A stretch of 12,750 nucleotides of DNA, taken from assembly GCA_001919995.1 (NCBI GenBank), contig MNIY01000089.1, positions 1 through 12,750 on the forward strand, in the 5' to 3' direction. The DNA is from Ktedonobacter sp. 13_1_20CM_4_53_11. Lineage in GTDB: Bacteria; Chloroflexota; Ktedonobacteria; Ktedonobacterales; Ktedonobacteraceae. Shown in pieces: positions 1-4,762 of the stretch (the first letter of the stretch is position 1; each line of letters begins with the position of its first letter). Below the pieces are notes generated by a model that was given only the letters and a program-made list of their open reading frames with translations, searched no databases and was not told the DNA's origin. The position numbers and the translations under genes were made by a program.

Positions 1-28
1 CTTCATCGGTACGAGTGCTAACCGCCAT
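1..28 (-). CDS. 5' end of a minus-strand gene running off the left edge (product unknown)
   Basis: On the minus strand an ATG at 28-26 opens a frame that reads MAVSTRTDE before the window ends. It is supported by a Shine-Dalgarno sequence, AAAGGAGA, at 44-37 with an 8-base spacer, and by a consensus promoter pointing toward it (-35 at 124-119, -10 at 101-96), which would give a 5' untranslated leader of about 60 bases. Only nine residues are visible, so no family can be named. The combination of promoter, leader and ribosome site makes a real gene start likely. Confidence 0.6.
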
Positions 29-93
29 GTTGCCTGTCTCCTTTCCATGTTTTGCGGTTTTGACGTATGCTCAATAGTGACTGTTCACCGCAC

Positions 94-184
94 AAAGTAT
101 ACGTCGGGGTTGGTACCATGTCAAGTATTTGTATTATCTCATCCACTATTTATACGGAACAAAAATAAATTTTCTATAGAAAAG
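94..184 (-). promoter_or_regulatory. Promoter module A (minus strand), for the left-edge gene
   Basis: Read on the minus strand: -35 TTGACA at 124-119, a 17-base spacer, -10 TATACT at 101-96. Upstream of the -35 lies the conserved block GATGAGATAATA followed by CAAATA, then further upstream GTTCCGTATAAATAG and a perfect 14-base palindrome TTTTCTATAGAAAA (183-170). The distance from the palindrome start to the end of the -10 box is 88 bases, identical in modules C, D and E. Both boxes match the vegetative sigma consensus closely. The function of the upstream block is inferred from its conservation. Confidence 0.82.
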
Positions 185-438
185 ATGCTTTATCGCCTTT
201 CCCTTTTCTTTCCCTCACGAAGAGTACGCATACAGCTGCCACGACCAGGCAGGACGCTGCCACCGTGAAGACCAGGCGCTAGCCCAGCTCCGTCTTCATC
301 CATTTACCCGAGTTGAGGTTGCTTTTTCCTGAATCATCAGGAAAAGGAGGGATCAAAAGTCTCTAAGAGAAGCAGTGTTATTCCCAACACATCAAGGCAG
401 CATGCTATGATAAACAGGATGACTGCATATAGAGGCAT
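174..438 (-). pseudogene. Broken small membrane-protein gene (possibly a transporter C-terminal remnant)
   Basis: Two hydrophobic coding pieces lie end to end on the minus strand in different frames. The first (438-337, 33 codons plus stop) starts with ATG behind GGAAG and reads MPLYAVILFIIACCLDVLG then ITLLLLETFDPSFS. Shifting frame in the CCTCCTTTTCC run near 340-355 continues as PFPDDSGKSNLNSGKWMKTELG, hits an in-frame TAG at 281-279, and resumes as RLVFTVAASCLVVAAVCVLF followed by a basic tail VRERKGKGDK, ending at a TAG at 176-174. The piece 'ELG-stop-RLVFTVAA' followed by a membrane helix and VRER resembles the last helix of MFS transporters, where the stop would replace a tyrosine-like codon (TAC/TAT). 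One frameshift plus one nonsense codon suggest decay. Alternatively the 33-residue piece is an intact single-helix microprotein. Promoter module B points at it from about 95 bases upstream. Confidence 0.4.
322..347. other. Short AT-rich hairpin overlapping the frameshift in the broken gene
   Basis: TTTTCCTGA (324-332), loop ATCA, TCAGGAAAA (337-345) form a perfect 9-base-pair stem, extendable by one wobble and one G-C pair. It contains the TGA that ends the 33-codon piece on the minus strand. No U-tract follows on either strand, so it is not a convincing intrinsic terminator. Confidence 0.4.
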
Positions 439-489
439 AGTACGCTTCCTTTGTGAAGAGCCTGTTAATACGACACGTTACACTTCTGC

Positions 490-525
490 AAGAAGACTGC
501 CCGTTTGTTCCAACGAGGTCTTCTT
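490..525 (-). other. Stem-loop in the leader transcribed from promoter module B
   Basis: AAGAAGAC (490-497) pairs with GTCTTCTT (518-525), and an inner CGTT (502-505) pairs with AACG (512-515). On the minus strand this falls in the first ~45 bases of the transcript expected from module B. The same words (GATGAAG, AGAAGACCT, GTTG, AACAAA, GGGCAG) recur in the same order in the leader after module E (4522-4570), which suggests a shared 5'-leader element. Function unknown. Confidence 0.4.
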
Positions 526-540
526 GGCTTCATCACCCCA

Positions 541-631
541 AGTATATGTCGTAACTGATGTGCTGTCAAATATTTGTATTATCTCATCAATTATTTATTT
601 GAAATAAAATTTATTTTCGTATCATAGAAAA
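541..631 (-). promoter_or_regulatory. Promoter module B (minus strand), for the broken membrane gene
   Basis: On the minus strand: -35 TTGACA at 569-564, 17-base spacer, -10 TATACT at 546-541, with GATGAGATAATA and CAAATA directly upstream of the -35. The far-upstream part is about 3 bases longer than in the other modules and lacks the GTTCC word. It is arranged back to back with module F, so 541-685 is a divergent promoter region. Confidence 0.8.
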
Positions 632-685
632 AGTAGAAACAATAATATATATTTACTTGACAAAGCAGCTACTACCCCGTATACT
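630..685 (+). promoter_or_regulatory. Promoter module F, for the pentapeptide-repeat gene
   Basis: TTGACA (657-662), 17 bases, TATACT (680-685). The upstream block is degenerate compared with the other five modules: AGTAGA, AATAATA and a TTTACTTGACA junction remain, but GATGAG is not intact. The expected transcript starts near 692 and gives a leader of about 190 bases before the ATG at 882. That leader contains AAGAGAAGACCT (701-712), matching the module E leader. Confidence 0.72.
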
Positions 686-881
686 TTGTACTATCCTATA
701 AGGAAGAGAAGACCTACAGCCTTTTCAGGCCACTTCCACCATGCTATATAATCTGAGACGATCGAAACCTTCTTCACGCAGAGAGAAACACGCTCAGTCC
801 CGTTCTTCATCCGCAATGGTGAGTGTGGTATTCTAGGTAAGGAACACACGAAGTGATTTCGCAAGGGAAGAGGTATTAAAT

Positions 882-1628
882 ATGAGCTTGAACAACATTG
901 ACACGAGGGATAGAGCAGATATGCCTCTTACAAGAGCAGACATAGAGCAACGCATTCAAATGGTGGGTGGTAGTGATAAGCTAGATGTAAGTGGCCAAAA
1001 TTTACAGGGAATTGACCTGAGCGTGATCGACCTGAGCGGGGCCAAATTCAGCGGAGCGGACCTGAGCGGGGCCAACCTGAGTGGGACTATTCTAAGCGGA
1101 GCGGACCTGAGCGGGGCCAACCTCAATGCAGACCTGAGCGGAGCCAATCTAAGCGGAGCCAATCTAAGCGGAGCCAATCTAAGCGGAGCCGACTTGAGCA
1201 CGGCCATCCTGTACATGGCTGACCTGAGCGAGGTTAATCTCACCGAGGCCCACCTCAGCGGGGCCGACCTGAGCAAGGCTCGCCTCAACAATGCAGACCT
1301 GAGCTACGCAGAACTAAGTGGGGCTCACCTCAGCGGAGCGGACCTGAGTGAGGCCCACTTCATCAATGCCGACCTGAGCGAAGCCGACTTGAGTGGGACC
1401 CATATGAGTGGGGCTCACATGAGCAGGGCCCACCTCAACGGGGCTCACCTCAATGGGGCCGACCTGAGTGGGGCCGACCTCATGAATGCTGACCTGAGCG
1501 AAGCCGATCTCAGTGGTGCTCGCCTCAGCGAGTCTAACCTGAGTGGGGCCTCCGTGGCTGGAGTGCTCATATCTGCCGAAAGTAAGGAAGATCTCCTATA
1601 TGCCATCGGAGTACGCTGGAGCACATAG
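882..1628 (+). CDS. Pentapeptide-repeat protein
   Basis: This 248-residue protein is built almost entirely of A(D/N)LSG-type pentapeptides. Central hydrophobic residues (mostly Leu, some Phe, Val, Ile, Met) recur every five positions from about 36 to 81 and from 85 to 220, roughly 38 units. Such repeats fold as a right-handed quadrilateral beta-helix, here about nine to ten coils. A short charged N-terminal segment (residues 1-33, with LTRADIEQRI) precedes the helix and a non-repeat tail ending GVRWST closes it. There is no signal peptide or membrane helix, so it is probably cytosolic. The unit spacing slips once: L81 to L85 is four residues, not five. The start is supported by GGGAAGAGG at 865-873. 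Pentapeptide proteins include gyrase-protecting DNA mimics, but many have no known role and nothing here singles one out. It is expressed from promoter F, which may tie it to the stress genes downstream. Confidence 0.92.
   Translation: MSLNNIDTRDRADMPLTRADIEQRIQMVGGSDKLDVSGQNLQGIDLSVIDLSGAKFSGADLSGANLSGTILSGADLSGANLNADLSGANLSGANLSGANLSGADLSTAILYMADLSEVNLTEAHLSGADLSKARLNNADLSYAELSGAHLSGADLSEAHFINADLSEADLSGTHMSGAHMSRAHLNGAHLNGADLSGADLMNADLSEADLSGARLSESNLSGASVAGVLISAESKEDLLYAIGVRWST
1143..1187 (+). repeat. Three perfect 15-base tandem repeats in the pentapeptide gene
   Basis: GCCAATCTAAGCGGA occurs three times without mismatch (1143-1157, 1158-1172, 1173-1187), encoding ANLSG-type units. Identical synonymous codons point to recent slippage or duplication here, whereas other units have diverged in codon choice. 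Confidence 0.85.
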
Positions 1629-1892
1629 TAAGAAACATCATCGCGCAAAAGGGATACCGGCGCTTTCAATCTACGAATTACGGAAGAACCGCTCACTAAT
1701 CTGTATAATCTATATTAGCTACTCTGACCAACCTTCACTATGAGATGAGCTTCTCTGTGTCAGCCTTCTACGCAGTATCACCTTCCGCCTTCCTCCAACA
1801 TAATCTCCGTTTTTTCGTGACTTCTACTCCACACCCGACGCACCTCCTCTGAAACTTCCTGCAAAAAAGGGGTTTGGAATGCTCGCAAAGCC

Positions 1893-1980
1893 TTTACTTT
1901 AGAAAAATTATTTTTGTTCCGTATAAATAGTAGATGAGATAATACAAATACTTGACTTGGCACCCCACACGGCATATACT
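1893..1980 (+). promoter_or_regulatory. Promoter module C, distal promoter for the hsp20 group
   Basis: -35 TTGACT (1952-1957), 17-base spacer, -10 TATACT (1975-1980). Upstream come GATGAGATAATA, CAAATA and GTTCCGTATAAATAG, the last word identical to module A. Total length from TTTAC to the end of the -10 box is 88 bases. It lies about 195 bases upstream of module D, on the same strand, with no credible gene between them. Confidence 0.82.
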
Positions 1981-2086
1981 TTATGCAATGAATACAATCA
2001 ATGGAGACCTTCAGTGAAGAGAGAAGTGAAGTCGTCAGGCGTTTAGATGGAAGGATGCGTGAGATGGTCCATCATCAAATAGCATC

Positions 2087-2174
2087 TTTTCAATGGAAAA
2101 TATATTTTCGTTCCATATAAATAGTTGATGAGGTAATATAAATACTTGACAATGCAATGGATACGACGTATACT
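2087..2174 (+). promoter_or_regulatory. Promoter module D, proximal promoter for the hsp20 group
   Basis: -35 TTGACA (2146-2151), 17-base spacer, -10 TATACT (2169-2174), with GATGAGGTAATA and TAAATA upstream and an imperfect palindrome TTTTC-AATG-GAAAA at the far end. It is 88 bases long, like A, C and E. Transcription would start near 2181, giving an hsp20 leader of about 147 bases. Confidence 0.85.
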
Positions 2175-2311
2175 TTGATGCGGGAAGAGATGCGCACTAA
2201 GAAAGTGGCGCAACTCCCTCATCAGGAGGTCGAAAGCATCGCTCGCTTTTTACTGCAGTCAGGATGGTGAGGGGTGCAAGGAAACGACAGATACGATAGC
2301 ATACCAGAGAC

Positions 2312-2319
2312 AAGGAGGT
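2312..2319 (+). promoter_or_regulatory. Ribosome binding site that fixes the hsp20 start
   Basis: AAGGAGGT is a near-perfect Shine-Dalgarno sequence 8 bases before the ATG at 2328. An in-frame GTG at 2274 would add 18 residues unrelated to the Hsp20 family and lacks such a site, so 2328 is chosen. Confidence 0.85.
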
Positions 2320-2327
2320 ACAAATCT

Positions 2328-3080
2328 ATGATTACTCGTTACGATCCTTTCCGCGAGGCACTCAGCCTTCGCCGGGCGATGGATCAATTATTCGAACAGA
2401 GCTTTGTGCGACCCAATATGATGTCTGGCGCAGCACCTCAACTGGCACCTATGGACATTTGTGAGACACAGAATGGCTATGAGGTGGATGTTGCGCTTCC
2501 AGGGGTGCGACCGGAAGATATTGAACTGACGGTTGATCAAAACACCTTGACGATTCGAGGTCGCTTCAGCCATCAGAACGAGCATCAGGACCAGCCCGAG
2601 GGTCAGGCGCAGGCCCAACAACAGGCGCAAGCGGGTCAGACACCGGGCCAGCAACAGGCGCAAGCGGGTCAGACACCGGGCCAGCAACAGGCGCAAGCGG
2701 GCCAGCAACAGGCGCAAGCGAGCCAGACGCAGGGCCAGCAACAGACGCAACAGGACGGTGGACAACAGACACAGCAAGGCAAGACGGAACGCCATCGGCG
2801 TGGACACAACTGGCTCTCGCGAGAAATCGTCGCCGGCGCATTTGAACGGGTGGTCACCTTCCCCAGGCCTATCGATACCAACAATGTCCAAACGAAGTTC
2901 GAGAATGGGATCCTCACGATTATGCTCCCTGTTAGTGAAGGGAGCCGCCCGAAGCGGATCAGCATTACAGGCGGCCAGAGTCAGCCTCAGCAGGTGCCCG
3001 TCGAGACAGGGCAACGACAAGAGGCAGCACAACGACAGGAGACAGGGCAACGACAAGAGGCAGGGCAGCGGCAAGGGTAA
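2328..3080 (+). CDS. hsp20: Hsp20/alpha-crystallin small heat-shock protein with a glutamine-rich insertion
   Basis: A 250-residue small heat-shock protein, an ATP-independent cytosolic holdase that keeps unfolding proteins ready for DnaK/ClpB. The start MITRYDPFREALSLRRAMDQ is the usual Hsp20 N-terminal helix. The alpha-crystallin domain runs from about 41 to 213: PMDICETQNGYEVDVALPGV with LTIRG (74-78), then WLSREIVAGAFERVVTFP (162-179), FENGILTIMLP (191-201) and a C-terminal I-x-I motif, ISI (211-213). Bacterial relatives are usually near 140-170 residues. The excess is a roughly 75-residue Gln/Ala/Gly insertion (about 82-157) between LTIRG and the WLSRE strand, where the family has the short loop and strand used for dimer exchange, plus a Gln/Arg/Glu repeat tail (228-250). 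It is first in a tight group with two membrane proteins (40- and 28-base gaps). It is probably driven by modules C and D. Confidence 0.95.
   Translation: MITRYDPFREALSLRRAMDQLFEQSFVRPNMMSGAAPQLAPMDICETQNGYEVDVALPGVRPEDIELTVDQNTLTIRGRFSHQNEHQDQPEGQAQAQQQAQAGQTPGQQQAQAGQTPGQQQAQAGQQQAQASQTQGQQQTQQDGGQQTQQGKTERHRRGHNWLSREIVAGAFERVVTFPRPIDTNNVQTKFENGILTIMLPVSEGSRPKRISITGGQSQPQQVPVETGQRQEAAQRQETGQRQEAGQRQG
2622..2741 (+). repeat. 33-base tandem repeat encoding the Gln-rich insertion of Hsp20
   Basis: A 33-base unit encoding QAQAGQTPGQQ is perfectly repeated at 2622-2654 and 2655-2687. It is followed by a 21-base shortened copy (2688-2708, QAQAGQQ) and a diverged full copy (2709-2741, QAQASQTQGQQ). 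All length changes are multiples of three, so the frame is kept. Copy number is likely to vary between strains. Confidence 0.9.
3009..3077 (+). repeat. 18-base repeats encoding the C-terminal Gln-rich tail of Hsp20
   Basis: Units at 3009-3026 and 3045-3062 are identical (encoding GQRQEA). A variant lies between them (AQRQET, 3027-3044) and a shortened copy ends the gene (GQRQG, 3063-3077). They follow the I-x-I motif, so they extend the flexible C-terminal tail and not the folded domain. Confidence 0.8.
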
Positions 3081-3120
3081 TAGTGGACCCTTTAGCGGAC
3101 CCTTAATGAGGAGGTAGAAA

Positions 3121-3681
3121 ATGAATGCCATAACCGGTACGCAGGTTTCACGTAACTACTGGTGGACCATGGGGATACGCGGGCTTCTTGCAGTGCTTTT
3201 TGGTCTGGCCGCTCTTGTGTGGCCGCGATTGACACTCCTGGTGCTGGTATACCTCTTCGGCGCATATGCACTGGTGGATGGTGTGGTGGCGGTGATCGTT
3301 TCGATACAAGAACGCAAGAATCTTCGGTACTGGTGGGTGCTGCTGTTAGAAGGAATCGCGGGTATTATCGCCGGGGTGATAGCCTTCGTGTGGCCAGGCA
3401 TTACGGCGTTGGCCCTGCTTTACCTGATTGCAGCGTGGGCGGTCGTGACTGGAATTTTGGAGATCGCCACAGCTTTCTCGGGACGTCTGCCTGTTGCGCA
3501 GGAGTGGACGCTGGCAGTGGCCGGCATCCTTTCTGTTGTGTTTGGCGTGCTCCTGGCTGTGCTGCCTGGTGTGGGACTCTTGAGTCTGGTGTGGTTGATT
3601 GGGATCTATGCCATCGTTTTCGGGTTACTCCTCATCGTCCGTGCCTTCCAGTACAGAACAGCCGGTACCGCTTTAACATAG
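3121..3681 (+). CDS. HdeD/DUF308-family integral membrane protein
   Basis: A 186-residue, strongly hydrophobic protein with about six membrane helices arranged as three similar two-helix units, each carrying a G-x-hydrophobic 'GLLAVLFGLAALVWP', 'GIIAGVIAFVWPG' or 'GILSVVFGVLLAVLPG' pattern. The recurring VWPG/VLPG turns and 186-residue length fit the HdeD/DUF308 family, named for an Escherichia coli acid-resistance membrane protein whose molecular activity is not established. Start chosen at the ATG 6 bases after GAGGAGGT (3108-3115). It lies 40 bases after hsp20 and 28 bases before the DedA gene, so it is probably cotranscribed with them. Its role is most simply envelope stress tolerance, but that is an inference from family and context. 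Confidence 0.85.
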   Translation: MNAITGTQVSRNYWWTMGIRGLLAVLFGLAALVWPRLTLLVLVYLFGAYALVDGVVAVIVSIQERKNLRYWWVLLLEGIAGIIAGVIAFVWPGITALALLYLIAAWAVVTGILEIATAFSGRLPVAQEWTLAVAGILSVVFGVLLAVLPGVGLLSLVWLIGIYAIVFGLLLIVRAFQYRTAGTALT

Positions 3682-3709
3682 GAGAGGAGAGGGAGAAAGC
3701 AGCGCTCAA

Positions 3710-4420
3710 ATGTTTCATCTTGCCACATCCGAGCTGACGCATTTTCTGACGGCCTACGGCTACTGGGCGGTGCTGATCTTTGTGGCCATAGAGAGTTCGG
3801 GCATTCCCTTTCCTGGCGAGACCATGCTGCTCGTCGCAGCCATCTATGCTGGGACGACCCATCGTCTCGCCATTCCGCTGGTCATTGCGGCGGCTGCCCT
3901 CGGGGCAATTTTGGGCGATAATATCGGCTACTGGGTAGGACGCGAAGGCGGCTACCGGTTGCTGCGCCGCTATGGCCATTATCTTCACATCGATGAGCGC
4001 AGGGTGAAACTGGGGCAGTACCTCTTCCGTAAGCATGGCGGCAAAGTGGTCTTCTTTGGGCGCTTTATCGCCGTTTTGCGTGCCTGGGCTGCGTTCTTGG
4101 CCGGGACCAACCGCATGCCATGGGGATCCTTCCTGCTCTACAACGCGCTGGGGGGCATCATCTGGGCCACACTCTACGGGCTGGGGGGGTACTTCCTCGG
4201 CGATAATATACATCGGCTGACAGGACCCATTGGACCCATTACGATCGTGCTTGGCCTGCTCATCACCCTCGCGTCTTTGGTCTTTGTGCGCCGCAACGAG
4301 CAACGCCTGGAGGAGGAGGCCGAGCGCGCCTTTCCTGGCCCACTCGATGTGTCTTCACCTATGAGCCAGGGAGACCAGGGACAAGGAGCATCCTTTCGGC
4401 GCGACCCCCGACCCGATTGA
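3710..4420 (+). CDS. DedA-family membrane protein
   Basis: A 236-residue membrane protein with the DedA (SNARE-associated/VTT) signature. An N-terminal re-entrant region carries ESSGIPFPGETMLL (28-41), followed by GDNIGYWVGREGGYRLLRRY, then FFGRFIAVLRAWAAFLAG with the conserved GRF-x4-R arrangement, and helices around GGIIWATLYGLGGYFLGD and IGPITIVLGLLITLASLVFV. DedA proteins are linked to lipid flipping, including undecaprenyl phosphate recycling, and to membrane homeostasis; the substrate here cannot be told. The last ~35 residues (after LVFVRRNEQRLEEEAER) are a polar cytoplasmic tail. The purine-rich GGAGAGGAGAGGGAGAAAG ahead of the ATG serves as ribosome site. It is last in the hsp20 group. 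No terminator is visible before module E, so read-through into the kinase operon is possible. Confidence 0.92.
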   Translation: MFHLATSELTHFLTAYGYWAVLIFVAIESSGIPFPGETMLLVAAIYAGTTHRLAIPLVIAAAALGAILGDNIGYWVGREGGYRLLRRYGHYLHIDERRVKLGQYLFRKHGGKVVFFGRFIAVLRAWAAFLAGTNRMPWGSFLLYNALGGIIWATLYGLGGYFLGDNIHRLTGPIGPITIVLGLLITLASLVFVRRNEQRLEEEAERAFPGPLDVSSPMSQGDQGQGASFRRDPRPD

Positions 4421-4433
4421 GTAGTAGAGGCCG

Positions 4434-4521
4434 TTTTCTACAAAAAATATATTTCTCTTCACGAAAAATAATAGATGAGATAATATAAATACTTGACAAG
4501 GCGTCGTATGCAACATATACT
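4434..4521 (+). promoter_or_regulatory. Promoter module E, for the kinase-grpE-dnaK-dnaJ-hspR-clpB operon
   Basis: -35 TTGACA (4493-4498), 17-base spacer, -10 TATACT (4516-4521), with GATGAGATAATA and TAAATA upstream. It is 88 bases from TTTTC to the end of the -10 box, the same as modules A, C and D. It begins 14 bases after the DedA stop. It is the only strong promoter I see upstream of the chaperone genes, although short gaps inside the operon were inspected only by eye. Confidence 0.83.
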
Positions 4522-4562
4522 TGGGGCGATGAAGAAGAGAAGACCTGGTTGTAACAAATCCG

Positions 4563-4585
4563 AAGGGCAGAGAGCAACTGCCCTT
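4563..4585 (+). other. Leader hairpin downstream of module E
   Basis: AAGGGCAG (4563-4570), loop AGAGCAA, CTGCCCTT (4578-4585) form a perfect 8-base-pair stem about 35 bases into the expected transcript. It is followed by GTGTTCC, too poor in U for a confident terminator. An attenuator or RNA-stability role is possible. The 5' arm contains the GGGCAG word shared with the module B leader. Confidence 0.45.
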
Positions 4586-4762
4586 GTGTTCCATCTCCAA
4601 TTGAGGTTGGAATGACCTGATTGTGGATCCCAAAGCCGATCTGCTGCCGGTCTTGATTCCGACAGGCGTTGAAGCTGAGGATAAAGTGCCTGGGAAATAC
4701 GTCAGGCACACTAAATAGCTGATGAAAGCGTGGTGTCGTTAAGAAGAGAAAGGGAAGCAGAG

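Larger units (their letters stand above)
1629..2327. other. Long non-coding region ahead of hsp20
   Basis: About 700 bases with no convincing gene. 1629-1892 holds no recognisable gene, terminator or repeat. 1893-2177 holds promoter modules C and D in tandem. 2178-2327 is the hsp20 leader, with a 26-codon open frame (2190-2270) that would have to be translated from almost the first base of the D transcript. Apparent peptides shared with other intergenic regions on the opposite strand come from the promoter modules themselves. Confidence 0.6.
4421..4762 (+). other. Intergenic control region before the kinase/chaperone operon
   Basis: 342 bases without a convincing gene. It holds promoter module E (4434-4521) and a roughly 240-base leader with a hairpin at 4563-4585. 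An open stretch at 4605-4718 can be read as WNDLIVDPKADLLPVLIPTG continuing to VRHTK and a stop. It has coding-like composition but no ribosome site and no recognised family, so it may be a leader peptide or a gene remnant. Confidence 0.5.

Noticed and set aside
13..21. GAGTGCTAA at the left edge, a perfect half of the HrcA-binding CIRCE element
   Set aside because: The other half would fall outside the window, the visible flank (CTT) does not fit it well, and the bases are codons 3-6 of the minus-strand gene. The match may be chance.
741..836. 31-codon Ser/Arg-rich frame (MLYNLRRSKPSSRREKHAQS...) in the module F leader
   Set aside because: No ribosome site, no recognisable features, and such short frames are expected by chance.
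956..1291. Long minus-strand frame with an LRLAPLRSAPLR repeat inside the pentapeptide gene
   Set aside because: It is the mirror of the 15-base repeat on the coding strand; there is no ribosome site or promoter, and the plus-strand product is a clear family member.
2001..2120. 39-codon frame (METFSEERSEVVRRLDGRMR...) between promoters C and D
   Set aside because: It lacks a ribosome site and its last codons are simply the upstream part of module D, so its end is dictated by promoter sequence.
2388..3131. Long minus-strand frame of 247 codons across hsp20
   Set aside because: Its Leu/Arg repeats are the antisense of the Gln-rich repeats; the plus-strand frame has an unmistakable alpha-crystallin domain and a strong ribosome site.
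3568..3579. Palindrome GACTCTTGAGTC in the DUF308 gene, similar to HspR half-sites
   Set aside because: The halves are separated by only two bases where HAIR needs seven, and it lies in the middle of a coding region conserved for its protein.
94..4521. The promoter modules as a MITE-like mobile repeat
   Set aside because: There are no terminal inverted repeats at both ends or target duplications, spacers have diverged while flanks are conserved, and every copy is placed and oriented as a promoter. A genome-wide count would be needed to exclude it completely.
47..4711. Several open frames antisense to intergenic DNA share peptides such as QVFVLSHLLFIRNKN
   Set aside because: The shared peptide is the antisense translation of the promoter modules. 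It is an artefact of repeated regulatory DNA and not evidence of a protein family.
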